A stretch of 38,806 bases of DNA from Deltaproteobacteria bacterium (GCA_023248955.1 JAHFDP010000041.1:1-38806); one strand, 5' to 3'. Positions 16,836 to 24,835 are shown, numbered from the stretch's first letter. Made by a program: numbers and translations. Notes: generated by a model from the sequence alone, not told the origin.

Positions 16836-16851
16836 TCCAACTGCCGTGCCA
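16836..16851 (-). promoter_or_regulatory. Candidate sigma-54-like promoter for the small membrane protein gene
   Basis: On the minus strand the sequence reads TGGCAC-N5-TTGGA. The -24 half is a perfect match to the sigma-54 consensus TGGCAC-N5-TTGCW and the spacing is right. The -12 dinucleotide is GG instead of the near-invariant GC, which would weaken or abolish activity. It points towards ATG 16783. It may be a decayed or non-standard site, or a chance match. Confidence 0.3.
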
Positions 16852-16894
16852 GCGCGCTCGCCTGAGCCTTCTGGTTGTCCGCCTAAGAACGTGG

Positions 16895-16977
16895 GCGCGA
16901 TCACGGTTCAACGTCGCTCGTCCTAGGAAACATTTTTCTACAGCGCGGAATCACGCTGCCTTTCATGGTCGTCGCTC
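16895..16977 (+). repeat. Paired direct repeats, candidate upstream activator sites
   Basis: Two motif pairs recur in the region between the divergent promoters. GCGCGATCACG (16895-16905) is followed by CGTCGCTC (16912-16919). GCGCGGAATCACG (16943-16955) is followed by CGTCGCTC (16970-16977). They lie 30-120 bp upstream of the -24/-12 promoter at 17003. Sigma-54 activators normally bind repeated sites somewhat upstream of the promoter, so these are candidates for the response regulator. The repeats are short and no binding specificity is known. Apart from these and the two promoter elements I see nothing else in 16784-17064. Confidence 0.3.
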
Positions 16978-17002
16978 CTCTCGACTCCTCGCACAACTGC
17001 TG

Positions 17003-17018
17003 TGGCACAGCGCCTGCT
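17003..17018 (+). promoter_or_regulatory. Sigma-54 (-24/-12) promoter of the EPS operon
   Basis: The sequence reads TGGCAC-N5-CTGCT, compared with the consensus TGGCAC-N5-TTGCW. The invariant GG (17004-17005) and GC (17016-17017) have the exact 10-bp spacing, and only one of the conserved positions differs. Transcription would start near 17029, giving a leader of about 36 nt before the first EPS gene at 17065. That gene has GGAGG at 17055-17059, five bases ahead of its ATG. The adjacent sigma-54 activator gene makes this functionally coherent. Confidence 0.75.
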
Positions 17019-17064
17019 TGGTTCTCAAAAGCGTGGCGGATCCGCGTCACGACCGGAGGCGAGC

Positions 17065-17613
17065 ATGCGGGCAGGATGGCTCTTTGTTCTGGCTTGGGGA
17101 TGCGCGCACGGAACGAATTTACCGACGGCGCCGCCGAAGGCATTGGTGAGCGACTACCGCGTGGGTGCCGGCGACGTCTTGGAGATCGCGGTGTGGCGCA
17201 ATGGCGAGATGTCGCGCATCGTTCCGGTTCGGCCCGATGGACGCGTGACGTTGCCGCTCGTGGGCGACGTGGAAGTCGCTGACCAAACGCCCGTGCAGAT
17301 TGGCGCCGCGATCGAAAAGCGGCTGGTGGGCCTCGTTCAAGATCCGCAGGTGGCGGTGATTGTGCGCGAGGTCAATGCGTCTCACTTTTATGTGGTGGGT
17401 GAAGTCGAAAAACCGGGCGTTTATCCGATCCACGAAGCGATCACGCTCTTGCAAGGACTGGCCATGGCCGGCGGCGCGGGGCCCTTTTCTTCACGCGATG
17501 AAGTGCAGGTGGTTCGCGGTGTCGGCGTCCGTTACCGCGTGGACTACGCCGATCTCCTCAACGGCAAAACCACCATGCCCATCGAGCCTGGCGACACGAT
17601 TTACGTGCCTTGA
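17065..17613 (+). CDS. Wza-family outer-membrane polysaccharide export protein
   Basis: This 182-aa protein is short, as the smaller OPX proteins are. The N-terminus (MRAGWLFVLAWGC) looks like a lipoprotein signal with a non-canonical lipobox (Ala-Trp-Gly-Cys). The poly-export domain (about 30-105) reads YRVGAGDVLEIAVW and RPDGRVTLPLVGDVEVADQT. An SLBB-like domain (about 108-180) begins with FYVVGEVEKPGVYP and ends with PGDTIYVP. In Wzx/Wzy systems this class moves polymer across the periplasm and outer membrane; a form without a C-terminal alpha-helical barrel often works with a separate beta-barrel, which fits the next gene. ATG 17065 has a strong RBS (GGAGG). It is the first gene after the sigma-54 promoter. 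Confidence 0.9.
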   Translation: MRAGWLFVLAWGCAHGTNLPTAPPKALVSDYRVGAGDVLEIAVWRNGEMSRIVPVRPDGRVTLPLVGDVEVADQTPVQIGAAIEKRLVGLVQDPQVAVIVREVNASHFYVVGEVEKPGVYPIHEAITLLQGLAMAGGAGPFSSRDEVQVVRGVGVRYRVDYADLLNGKTTMPIEPGDTIYVP

Positions 17614-17642
17614 CAAAAAATCAAGTCGCTAAACGAGCCGCC

Positions 17643-18872
17643 ATGCGCCACCTGATCCCATCGATTCCAATCGCGGCGCTGCTTGTTGCGGTGTTGCTCG
17701 CCGCGGCGCAGGCCAACGCGGCGCGCACCGCGCTGGACAGTCGATTCACCCTCGGCGGCGCTTACGACTCCAACGTGCTCTTGTCGGGAGACGGCGGCGA
17801 TCTCATCGCGAGCGTGACACCCGATCTGATGTTGACGGTTCGCGGGGAACGCGTTGCCGGCGATATCGACTATACCGGCGATCTTCTCTGGTACGGCGGA
17901 CGCGGCGCTCGGGTGCTCGATCACGATCTGCACCTGCTTGGGCAGGTGTGGGGAACACCGCGGTTGCTGGTGCGGTGGGACGCGCGCGGACGTTACGCTA
18001 GCGACGAACTGGCGCTTGCGCGGTGGGGGTTCTTGCGCCCACAAAGTGCGGCGGCCCTTGGTGATGGCGAATTCGGCATCACGTTTCGTTTCACGCCGAC
18101 CGACGAGCTCTTCGCTGGCGTTCGCGAGGACGCGCTCGTTTTCGTTCCCGAAGATGGCACCTCGACCATCCGACTTTCTCCCTACAACGGCTGGTTCAAA
18201 TCGCTGGACCCGCGTGACGTGCTGGGCGTTGTCGGCCGCGCGCAGCTCTTCATGCTCGCGTCAACCAGCGTCATCGGCACTGGGCTCGGCCTCTCTGCCG
18301 AGTGGAAACGGCGGGTGAGTGAGCACGTTGATCTCGATCTGCTGCTTGGACCGCAAATGTACGACGAGGGGCATCACGCTTTTTTTCTCCCACGCGCTTC
18401 CGCCGCCATTGAGATCGCGTGGCGTGAAAGCCGCGGGCTGCATGCCGATCTGATCCACGACTTGGTCATCGGCGCCAATCATGCTGGTGCGCTGGTGGGC
18501 GACATCGCGGAGGGCGGCGGCTTTTGGTGGCTTACGCCGTCGCTCCGTCTCTCCGGCCGCGTTGGTTATTACGGCAATAGCAGCGTCTCCAACCCGGCCG
18601 AGGGGTGGGAGGCGCCAGCTTGGCTGGCAACGGGTGGAGCGAGAGGGCGCGGAGCAGTGGAGGAGGCGCCAGCTTTGCTGGCAACGGGCGGAGCGCGAAG
18701 GCGCGGAGCAATGGTCGATGGTTACGTTGTCGAGGCGCGCGGTGAATACGCGCTGACACATGGATTTTTTTTCGGCGTTGGCGCGACGCGTGTTTCTGGA
18801 TTCGGCGCCGCCGCGCTCGAGCGAAATCTCGTGAATGCGAATGTTGGCTGGTCGTCCACTCGTCGTCGCTAG
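17643..18872 (+). CDS. Outer-membrane beta-barrel protein of the EPS export system
   Basis: This 409-aa protein has a signal peptide (MRHLIPSIPIAALLVAVLLAAAQANA), then alternating amphipathic strands rich in Tyr, Trp and Gly, starting FTLGGAYDSNVLL, as in barrel proteins of EPS loci. It ends in strand-like NVGWSSTRRR. No enzymatic motif is seen. Such barrels are thought to provide the outer-membrane pore for short OPX proteins; that role here is inferred from position. ATG 17643 is preferred over TTG 17610 because it starts the signal peptide. Residues about 323-358 are two copies of an 18-residue repeat (APAWLATGGARGRGA, APALLATGGARRRGA) encoded by a tandem DNA element at 18608-18715. They look like an insertion in an extra-membrane loop. 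Confidence 0.75.
   Translation: MRHLIPSIPIAALLVAVLLAAAQANAARTALDSRFTLGGAYDSNVLLSGDGGDLIASVTPDLMLTVRGERVAGDIDYTGDLLWYGGRGARVLDHDLHLLGQVWGTPRLLVRWDARGRYASDELALARWGFLRPQSAAALGDGEFGITFRFTPTDELFAGVREDALVFVPEDGTSTIRLSPYNGWFKSLDPRDVLGVVGRAQLFMLASTSVIGTGLGLSAEWKRRVSEHVDLDLLLGPQMYDEGHHAFFLPRASAAIEIAWRESRGLHADLIHDLVIGANHAGALVGDIAEGGGFWWLTPSLRLSGRVGYYGNSSVSNPAEGWEAPAWLATGGARGRGAVEEAPALLATGGARRRGAMVDGYVVEARGEYALTHGFFFGVGATRVSGFGAAALERNLVNANVGWSSTRRR
18608..18715 (+). repeat. Tandem pair of GGAG-hairpin repeat elements, 54-bp period, inside a gene
   Basis: Unit A is 18608-18661 and unit B is 18662-18715, with 48 of 54 bases identical. Each begins GGAG, then GC, then a perfect 6-bp hairpin GCCAGC-TTK-GCTGGC (K is G in A, T in B). 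The 3' half in unit B contains GGAG-CGCG-AAGG-CGCG-GAG. The period of 18 codons keeps the gene in frame. Single-base changes fall mainly outside the first stem. Related copies occur at 20702-20734 (same strand) and 30343-30392 (opposite strand). Confidence 0.85.
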
Positions 18873-18894
18873 AGCTCCATGAAGGGAGAACGTG

Positions 18895-20259
18895 ATGGAT
18901 CGCGCGTACACCGTTTTCGAAATGTTGGCCGTGGTGCGGCGCCGCTTGCGGCTGATGGCCGCGACGGCGGCGATGGTGATCGCGGGCGCGGCGGTGGTAA
19001 TCGCGGCGTTGCCCACAGAGTACCGCGTGGGTGCGGTAGTGCTCGCCGAGCCCAACCGGCCACACGCGGATCTGATCACGCCGGCGGTAACCTGGACTGT
19101 CGAAGATCGCGTGAAGTCCGTGCGCCAGCAGCTCCTGGCGCGCTCCACGCTCGAGCGGGTCATCACCGAACTCGATCTCTACCAGAGGGATCGCGCGCGC
19201 CATGGCGCGGATGCGGCGGTGGCGCTGTTGCGACGCCATCTCGAGATCAACGCGGACGGAGAGGGCGTGTTCAGCGTCTACTTTACATTCGACAATCCGC
19301 AGCAGGCCGCGCGCGTGGTCAACCGGTTGGCGGCGATTTTCATCGAGGACAATCTCGCGCTCCGCGAGCGACAGGCCTCGCGCACCAAATCGATCGTCAG
19401 CGTTGCGCTCAGCGAGATGCGCGATCAAGTGGAGCAGACGGAGCGGCGCATCGATGCGTTCAAACGCGCCCATGCCACCGAGCTGCCGGAAGCGGTGGAA
19501 GGAAATCTGCGCGAGCTGGATCGCCACAACAAGCTGGTGGAGATCGCGGAGACGTTCCGACGCGAAGCGGAACATCGACGCGCCATGATCGGTGTCGGCG
19601 AACCGGGCCACGACACCGAGGTTGGACGGCTCACCGCTTTGCGCGAAACCGCTGTGGCCAACGTGCGCGCGCTCTCGGCGCAATACACGGACGACTTCCC
19701 CGATGTGGCCGCGGCCCGGCGCGAGATGGCGGCGATCGAGGCAAGTCTCACTTCGGCACGCGCGCGTGCGGCACAAGACGATCTCGAGTTGCGGCGCATG
19801 AATTCAGAGGTGCGCAAGAGCGAAGACGACATCGTGAACCACCAGAAGCAGATGGGTTTCATTCAAGCGCACGTTGACGCCGCGCCGAAATGGGGCGCGT
19901 CACTTTCCGTGCTTACGCGTGAGCAGGAAGTTCTCAGGGCGAAGTATGGACAACTCCTCTCCAAGCAGGTGGAGGCCGAGGTCGCGCTTGAGCTCGAGCG
20001 CAAATCGGACGCGGCAAGTTACCGCCTGATCGACGCGGCGAAGGTTCCCGATGCGCCGTCGGGACCGGATCGCGCGCACGATTTCACGCTGGCGTTTCTC
20101 GCGGCGCTCGTGCTCGCGGGTGTGGTGGCCTTTGCCGTGGATGCACGCGACACGAGTTTGCGGAGCAGTGGAGAAGCGGCGGCGGCGGCGCGGCTTCCCG
20201 TGTTGGCCTTGGTGCCCAGCATGGATCACGTCGTCGCTCGCGGACCGAGCGGATCGTGA
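18895..20259 (+). CDS. Polysaccharide co-polymerase (Wzz/GNVR-type chain-length determinant)
   Basis: This 454-aa protein has two membrane spans, LMAATAAMVIAGAAVVIAAL near residue 22-41 and DFTLAFLAALVLAGVVAFAV near residue 400-420. They enclose a long periplasmic region rich in heptad-like helices (about 150-345), such as RDQVEQTERRIDAFKRAHA and LTREQEVLRAKYGQLLSKQ. The first span is preceded by VRRRLRL, and the domain after it resembles the Wzz family. These proteins set polymer length and connect to the outer-membrane exporter and the tyrosine kinase. The cytoplasmic C-terminus is short and carries no kinase, which is encoded separately next door. ATG 18895 has AGGGAG about 6 nt upstream; GTG 18892 is a possible alternative. 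Confidence 0.88.
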   Translation: MDRAYTVFEMLAVVRRRLRLMAATAAMVIAGAAVVIAALPTEYRVGAVVLAEPNRPHADLITPAVTWTVEDRVKSVRQQLLARSTLERVITELDLYQRDRARHGADAAVALLRRHLEINADGEGVFSVYFTFDNPQQAARVVNRLAAIFIEDNLALRERQASRTKSIVSVALSEMRDQVEQTERRIDAFKRAHATELPEAVEGNLRELDRHNKLVEIAETFRREAEHRRAMIGVGEPGHDTEVGRLTALRETAVANVRALSAQYTDDFPDVAAARREMAAIEASLTSARARAAQDDLELRRMNSEVRKSEDDIVNHQKQMGFIQAHVDAAPKWGASLSVLTREQEVLRAKYGQLLSKQVEAEVALELERKSDAASYRLIDAAKVPDAPSGPDRAHDFTLAFLAALVLAGVVAFAVDARDTSLRSSGEAAAAARLPVLALVPSMDHVVARGPSGS

Positions 20260-20293
20260 CCATCTTTTGTCCCCGCACTTCTTAGGAGCGAAC

Positions 20294-21073
20294 ATGGGCG
20301 AAAAAGCTGTAGTGGGTCGGGCCTCATTTCTGGAGCGGATCGACGGCAATGGGCGCGGGTTGGCGCTGGACGCAACGTGCGTTGCGGTGACCGATTCAGC
20401 GAGCGCGACGGCGGAACAATTTCGCGTGCTCTACCACCGACTGGCGCGCATGCGAGCGTCGGAAACGCTTCCCGTCATTGCGATCACCAGCGCCATGCAC
20501 GGAGAGGGGAAGACCTTCACCGCGGTGAACCTCGCACTGACCGCGGCACGCGCGAACCGCGACCGGCGCGTGGCGCTCATCGATTGCGATCTTCGCCGCC
20601 CGAGTGTCGGCGCGCTGTTGGGACTCGTGGGCCACACCGGGCTGGCACAGGTTCTCGCCGGCCGAGCGGAACTTGAAGTTGCCATGAGCACAGTTGAGGA
20701 CCTGGCGACGGGCGTAGCGCGAAGGCGCGGAGCATCCAACAGTGCGCTGACGGTGATCGCTGCGGGCGAACTCGCTGGTGAAGGCAGCGCAGCGCTGCTT
20801 AGCTCGCGTCGCATGACGCTCTTCCTCGAAGACTTGCGTGGATCGTTCGACGAGATCTACCTCGACGCGCCGCCAGCGATTGGCAACGCCGACGGGCCGA
20901 TCGTCTGCGCCCAAGCGGACGCAACGCTGATGGTGGTGCGCGCGAACGACACGCAGCGTGAGTCGGTGATGCAAGCGCTCGACTCGTTGGGCGGCGTGGC
21001 CGTGGTGGGGTTGGTTCTCAATCGCGTCGAGCTACGGTCGGTTCCGCGGCGCGCGTTGGGCAACGGTCGCTAG
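20294..21073 (+). CDS. CpsD/CapB-type bacterial tyrosine kinase-like ATPase
   Basis: This 259-aa protein is a P-loop protein of the BY-kinase/ParA superfamily. Walker A is HGEGKTF at residues 69-75, Walker A' is ALIDCDLRRPS near 95, and Walker B is EIYLDAPPAI near 190. It would be the cytoplasmic partner of the co-polymerase gene just upstream. The C-terminus (VELRSVPRRALGNGR) has no tyrosine cluster, unlike typical autophosphorylating kinases, so it may control export by ATP cycling or phosphorylate other proteins. Residues about 137-147 (LATGVARRRGA) match the repeat-encoded peptide in the beta-barrel gene and sit in a loop before LTVIAAGE. ATG 20294 is chosen for AGGAG at 20284-20288; a longer frame from 20051 is an overlap artefact. 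Confidence 0.87.
   Translation: MGEKAVVGRASFLERIDGNGRGLALDATCVAVTDSASATAEQFRVLYHRLARMRASETLPVIAITSAMHGEGKTFTAVNLALTAARANRDRRVALIDCDLRRPSVGALLGLVGHTGLAQVLAGRAELEVAMSTVEDLATGVARRRGASNSALTVIAAGELAGEGSAALLSSRRMTLFLEDLRGSFDEIYLDAPPAIGNADGPIVCAQADATLMVVRANDTQRESVMQALDSLGGVAVVGLVLNRVELRSVPRRALGNGR
20702..20734 (+). repeat. Partial copy of the dispersed coding repeat in the tyrosine-kinase gene
   Basis: These 33 bases match 18678-18710 (unit B of the tandem pair) at 31 positions. They are in the same strand and the same reading frame, and encode LATGVARRRGA versus LATGGARRRGA. The GGAG foot and first hairpin are missing or degraded; only TTGAGGAC precedes it. It is best explained as the 3' part of an old insertion. 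Confidence 0.75.
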
Positions 21074-21088
21074 CGGCGTGGAGGCAAA

Positions 21089-22417
21089 ATGGTCAGCGTT
21101 TTCTCCCACTACTGCTCGCCGCGGCAGATCGGACTTTTTGCGCTCGAAGCATTTGCGCTGGCCGCAGCGATTTCGATCGCGCTTCTCCTCTCCGGCGCAC
21201 CCGTGCTCGTCGCGACGGTTGGCGCACCGCTGAGCGTTTTGTTGGGATTGTTTTACCTCGTGGATCTCTACGACCTTTCGCGCGCCGCAACAGAGGCGCG
21301 GAGTGGCCCGCGACTCCTCGTCGCGCTGGGAGCGTCCGCGGGCGCGTGCGGGGCCATGGCGCTGCTGCTTCGTCTCTCATTCCCGCCGGGCGCGCTGCTG
21401 GCGTCCTTTGGTGGTGCGTGCGGTGCGGCGTTGCTGGTGCGAACGGCGTGGGCCGCGGCGCAACCGGGACGCCTCGTTCGCTTGCTCGTTTTCGGCGCCG
21501 GTGCTCGGGCGCGCGAGTTGGCGCGTTCCATCACCAGCGGCGCCGGCAGCGAATATGAGATCGCCGGCTTCATCGGCGAGAACGACGCACAGGTTCTCAG
21601 CGGGGACAAGGATCTGCTCTCCCTCGCGCGCCGCGTTGGCGCGTCGATCGTTGTTGTGGCGCCGGACGATCGCCGCGGCAGTCCGGTCGAACAGCTCCTG
21701 CGTTGCCGCGCGTCGGGTGTTCAGGTGCTGGAGATGTCGACGTTCTCCGAACGCGCGCTGCGGCGGCTTCCCCTCGCGGTGTTGCGGCCCTCGGAGCTGG
21801 CGTTCCAAGATGGATTCGCGCAGTCGGTGCTGGCTGACTCGTTGCTCCGCATAGGCGACGTCGCGATGTCACTCATCATCCTCATTCTCTCCGCGCCGGC
21901 GCTCGCGCTGGTGAGCATCCTCATCAAACTCGATTCGCCGGGGCCACTCCTGTACCGGCAAGATCGCGTCGGGCAGGGCGGTCGTACGTTCGAAATCATC
22001 AAGCTGCGCACCATGTGTTGCGACGCCGAAGCCGGCACCGGCCCTGTCTGGGCGGGTGAGCGCGATGCACGCATGACTCGGCTCGGCGCGCTCTTGCGAA
22101 AATGTCGTGTCGACGAAATTCCGCAAGTTTGGTGTGTCTTGCGCGGCGACATGTCCTTCGTGGGTCCGCGACCGGAGCGGCCCTTCTTCGTCGATCAGCT
22201 CGCGCGGCAGATTCCTTTTTACCGTCTGCGCGAAGCGGTCAAACCAGGCATCACCGGCTGGGCACAGATTCGCTACCCCTACGGCGCCAGCATCGAAGAC
22301 GCGCGCGCCAAGTTGGAGTTCGATCTTTATTACATGAAGCACCGCTCCCTTTTTCTCAACCTGCTGGTCATCTTCCACACCGGCAAGACGGTGCTCTTCG
22401 GAAAGGGTGCGCGATGA
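21089..22417 (+). CDS. Initiating sugar-phosphate transferase (polyprenyl glycosylphosphotransferase)
   Basis: This 442-aa protein has four or five N-terminal spans (about 15-130), a Rossmann-like CoA_binding_3 segment (LVFGAGARARELARSI near residue 133), another span near 250, and the cytoplasmic bacterial sugar transferase domain. That domain has DSPGPLLYRQDRVGQGG, FEIIKLRTM, DEIPQVWCVLRGDMSFVGPRPERP and KPGITGWAQI, all hallmarks of the WcaJ/WbaP family. It transfers a sugar-1-phosphate to undecaprenyl phosphate to start each repeat unit at the inner membrane; the sugar is not predictable. The arrangement resembles the EpsB-type transferases of exosortase-associated EPS clusters. ATG 21089 has GGAGG at 21080-21084. 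The stop overlaps the next gene by 4 bp. Confidence 0.93.
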   Translation: MVSVFSHYCSPRQIGLFALEAFALAAAISIALLLSGAPVLVATVGAPLSVLLGLFYLVDLYDLSRAATEARSGPRLLVALGASAGACGAMALLLRLSFPPGALLASFGGACGAALLVRTAWAAAQPGRLVRLLVFGAGARARELARSITSGAGSEYEIAGFIGENDAQVLSGDKDLLSLARRVGASIVVVAPDDRRGSPVEQLLRCRASGVQVLEMSTFSERALRRLPLAVLRPSELAFQDGFAQSVLADSLLRIGDVAMSLIILILSAPALALVSILIKLDSPGPLLYRQDRVGQGGRTFEIIKLRTMCCDAEAGTGPVWAGERDARMTRLGALLRKCRVDEIPQVWCVLRGDMSFVGPRPERPFFVDQLARQIPFYRLREAVKPGITGWAQIRYPYGASIEDARAKLEFDLYYMKHRSLFLNLLVIFHTGKTVLFGKGAR

Positions 22418-23643
22418 GAAGCGGACTTCAGACGTCGCGTGTCGCGCTTGTGCAAACGTCGCGCAACGACGCTGGCGCGCCGCGCATCGTGCCCGCGGAA
22501 GGAGGCGCGCTCCATTGCGCCGTGGAGGTGCGTGAAGGTCGCGAAGCTTTTGCTTCCGCGCAGAAAGCTTGGAACGGCGTGCTCGCCGAAGGACCGCGCC
22601 GCGATCCCTTTTTTCGTCACGAGTACCAGCGAATCTGGCTCGAGAACTTCGCGCCGTCCGCTTCACCGCTGACTTACCTCGTTCGCGCCGGCGGACGCGT
22701 TCGGTTGGCGGCGGCGCTGGTTCCGCAGCAGGGACGGGTGCTCGGCGTACCCGTGCGAATGTTGACGTTACCCGCGAACGACCATTCGAATCGCAGCGGA
22801 TTCGCGCTCGGCGAAGGCGATGCTGCACCAGCGCTGGCGGCGCTGTGGCAACGGGTGCGCGAGGCAACGTGGGATGTGCTTTTGCTGCGCGATCTTCCGG
22901 AAGGCGCACCGGAGCTCTCGGTGATTTCCAAGCTTGCCGCGGACGACGGCCATCCGACGGGAACCTGGTGCTCGCAGCGTTCGCCCTACGTTGCGCTGGA
23001 AGAATTCTCGCAAGGCTCAGGCACGGCCGCGGAGCGCGTTTTCGCCAAGCTGCCCGCGCACTTCCGCGCGAATCTGCGACGTCGCCGAAAAAAATTATCC
23101 ACGCATGGCGCCGTGGAGTTCGAACGCGCCGACGGATCACGTGACCTGGAAGCGCTGCTCGAAGAAGCGTTTCGTCTCGAAGCCTCGGGCTGGAAAGGGC
23201 GCGGCAAAACAGCGATCGCCACAGCCCCGCAGACGGTCGGATTTTATTCAGCGCTGGCACGTTGGGCGGCGCGTGAAAAAATGCTGTCGCTCTCGTTTCT
23301 CAAAGTCGGCGCCACGCGCGTGGCCTTTCACTTCGGGCTCATGAGCGATCGAAAATATTATATTCTAAAGTGCGGCTTCGACGAAGCCACCAGCGACTGC
23401 TCGCCCGGGCAACAACTGCTCGGCGACGTGTTGACCGACTGCGTGGATCGCAACTTATTGGAACTCGATTTTCTCGGCCCCAGCATGCCGTGGAAGCTCG
23501 ACTGGACCAGCACCGTGCGCGCCCACCGCTGGCTCACCATTTTTCGCCCCACGCCCATGGGCCGCGCATTGTGCGCGGCGAAATTTACGGTGGCGCCACT
23601 CGTGAAAGGCTGGACTCGTGGACATGCGCGCGTTGAACGTTGA
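22414..23643 (+). CDS. FemAB/CelD-like (Acetyltransf_6) acyltransferase, first copy
   Basis: This 409-aa protein has a GNAT-like fold of the Acetyltransf_6/CelD (BcsL) group. The diagnostic region is KYYILKCGFDEATSDCSPG around residue 310, then QQLLGDVLTDCVDRNLLELD and FLGPSMPWKLDW. A basic segment FRANLRRRRKKL near residue 220 precedes the domain, also typical. Members of this group occur in polysaccharide operons and are thought to transfer acyl or aminoacyl groups; the donor and acceptor here are unknown. ATG 22414 overlaps the transferase stop (ATGA), so a longer upstream frame is discarded. A second homologous gene lies at 24832-25992. Confidence 0.8.
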   Translation: MRSGLQTSRVALVQTSRNDAGAPRIVPAEGGALHCAVEVREGREAFASAQKAWNGVLAEGPRRDPFFRHEYQRIWLENFAPSASPLTYLVRAGGRVRLAAALVPQQGRVLGVPVRMLTLPANDHSNRSGFALGEGDAAPALAALWQRVREATWDVLLLRDLPEGAPELSVISKLAADDGHPTGTWCSQRSPYVALEEFSQGSGTAAERVFAKLPAHFRANLRRRRKKLSTHGAVEFERADGSRDLEALLEEAFRLEASGWKGRGKTAIATAPQTVGFYSALARWAAREKMLSLSFLKVGATRVAFHFGLMSDRKYYILKCGFDEATSDCSPGQQLLGDVLTDCVDRNLLELDFLGPSMPWKLDWTSTVRAHRWLTIFRPTPMGRALCAAKFTVAPLVKGWTRGHARVER

Positions 23644-24835
23644 TTCAGACTTCGTGCGCCGTGTCGCGCTGAAACCGGTTCCACAGGCGATCGGGGGGGC
23701 AACGCGTCTGATTCCGTCGTTGCCAACACTGTGGCCGCACATGCTGCTGCCCAACGCGAACGTGCGTGCCGAGTCGTTGCCGCCGCCGTTCGGAATTCGT
23801 TCCGCGCGCTACTGGTACTTCGCGCGCAATGCAGTGTGGCACGCGGCCAATCTTTTCGATTTGGCGGGCAGCGAGATGTTGATGCCGGCCTATTTTCACG
23901 GCGTCGAAGTGGACGCGCTTCGCGCGGCGGGTGTGCACCTTGTCTGGGTGCGCGTCGATCGGCGCATGCAACTCGATCTCGCCGATGCGCGCGCTAAGTG
24001 CACGCCGCGAACGCGCGCCATCTACGCGATTCACTACGCCGGTTTTCCGCAAGACCTCGACGGGCTCTCGGACCTTTGTCGCGAGCGCGGGCTTTTTCTC
24101 CTCGAGGATTGCGCGCTGTCGTTGTTGTCGTCGCACCGCGGACGTTGGCTGGGGACCGTTGGCGACGCGGCGATTTTTTGTCTCTACAAAACGTTGCCCG
24201 TCCCCAATGGTGGCGCGCTGGTGGTGAAAGATCGCGACCTAGCGTTCTTGTCGGCGTCGCATGCGCCGACGCTGCTCACGACTGCCTCGCACGCCGCATC
24301 ACAGTTGATGGCGAATCTCGAATTGCGCGCGGGCGCGTGGACGACGCCGTTGCGAACGGGCTTGCGCGAAGCGGCGCGTTGGATGGCGCGGCAGCGCGGT
24401 GCGGTGCGCGTGTCGACGGGAACGCAGCGGTTCGAGGTGGGCAACGCCGATCTCGGCATGAGCGCGCTCTCGGATCAGATCATCCGCGGACTCGATCTGG
24501 CCGCCATTGTTCAGCGCCGGCGCCGCAACTACCAGCGACTTGCCGCGGCGTTCGAGGGCTCTTCGTTCAACCGGGATCTTTCTGACGGCGTCTGTCCGCT
24601 CTTCGTTCCGCTGGAGACGCTCGACAAGTCGCGGGTACTGGCGCGGCTCTTGGCACGTGGCATTTCCGCCATCGATTTTTGGCGCACGCCGCATCCGCAC
24701 GGTCCGGCGCTCGGCACCTTTCCCGAAGTCGACGCGCTGCGCGAAACGGTGCTGGAGCTGCCGTGCCATCAGGATCTCGAGGACGAGGACATCGACCGGA
24801 TGATCGTCGAAGTGCGGGCGGCGGTGCGCGGATGA
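23618..24835 (+). CDS. DegT/DnrJ/EryC1-type PLP-dependent aminotransferase homologue
   Basis: This 405-aa protein has the fold-type I sugar aminotransferase pattern. A conserved acidic motif LLEDCALSLLSS near residue 165 would hold the PLP ring nitrogen. The lysine in IFCLYKTLPVPNGG near residue 190 lies seven residues before the Gly-Gly, as the Schiff-base lysine does in the DegT family. An early IRSARYWYFARNAVW segment replaces the usual family start. These enzymes aminate keto sugars or, in some lineages, act as dehydratases. The gene starts inside the preceding one; GTG 23618 has AAAGG about 10 nt upstream, and ATG 23624 is an alternative. It likely supplies an amino sugar for the EPS, or works with the flanking acyltransferases to install an acylated amino group. 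Confidence 0.82.
   Translation: MDMRALNVDSDFVRRVALKPVPQAIGGATRLIPSLPTLWPHMLLPNANVRAESLPPPFGIRSARYWYFARNAVWHAANLFDLAGSEMLMPAYFHGVEVDALRAAGVHLVWVRVDRRMQLDLADARAKCTPRTRAIYAIHYAGFPQDLDGLSDLCRERGLFLLEDCALSLLSSHRGRWLGTVGDAAIFCLYKTLPVPNGGALVVKDRDLAFLSASHAPTLLTTASHAASQLMANLELRAGAWTTPLRTGLREAARWMARQRGAVRVSTGTQRFEVGNADLGMSALSDQIIRGLDLAAIVQRRRRNYQRLAAAFEGSSFNRDLSDGVCPLFVPLETLDKSRVLARLLARGISAIDFWRTPHPHGPALGTFPEVDALRETVLELPCHQDLEDEDIDRMIVEVRAAVRG

Noticed and set aside
18532-19776. A 414-codon minus-strand frame across the barrel and co-polymerase genes
   Set aside because: It is antisense to two convincing genes with good ribosome-binding sites and has an Arg/His-rich composition without domains.
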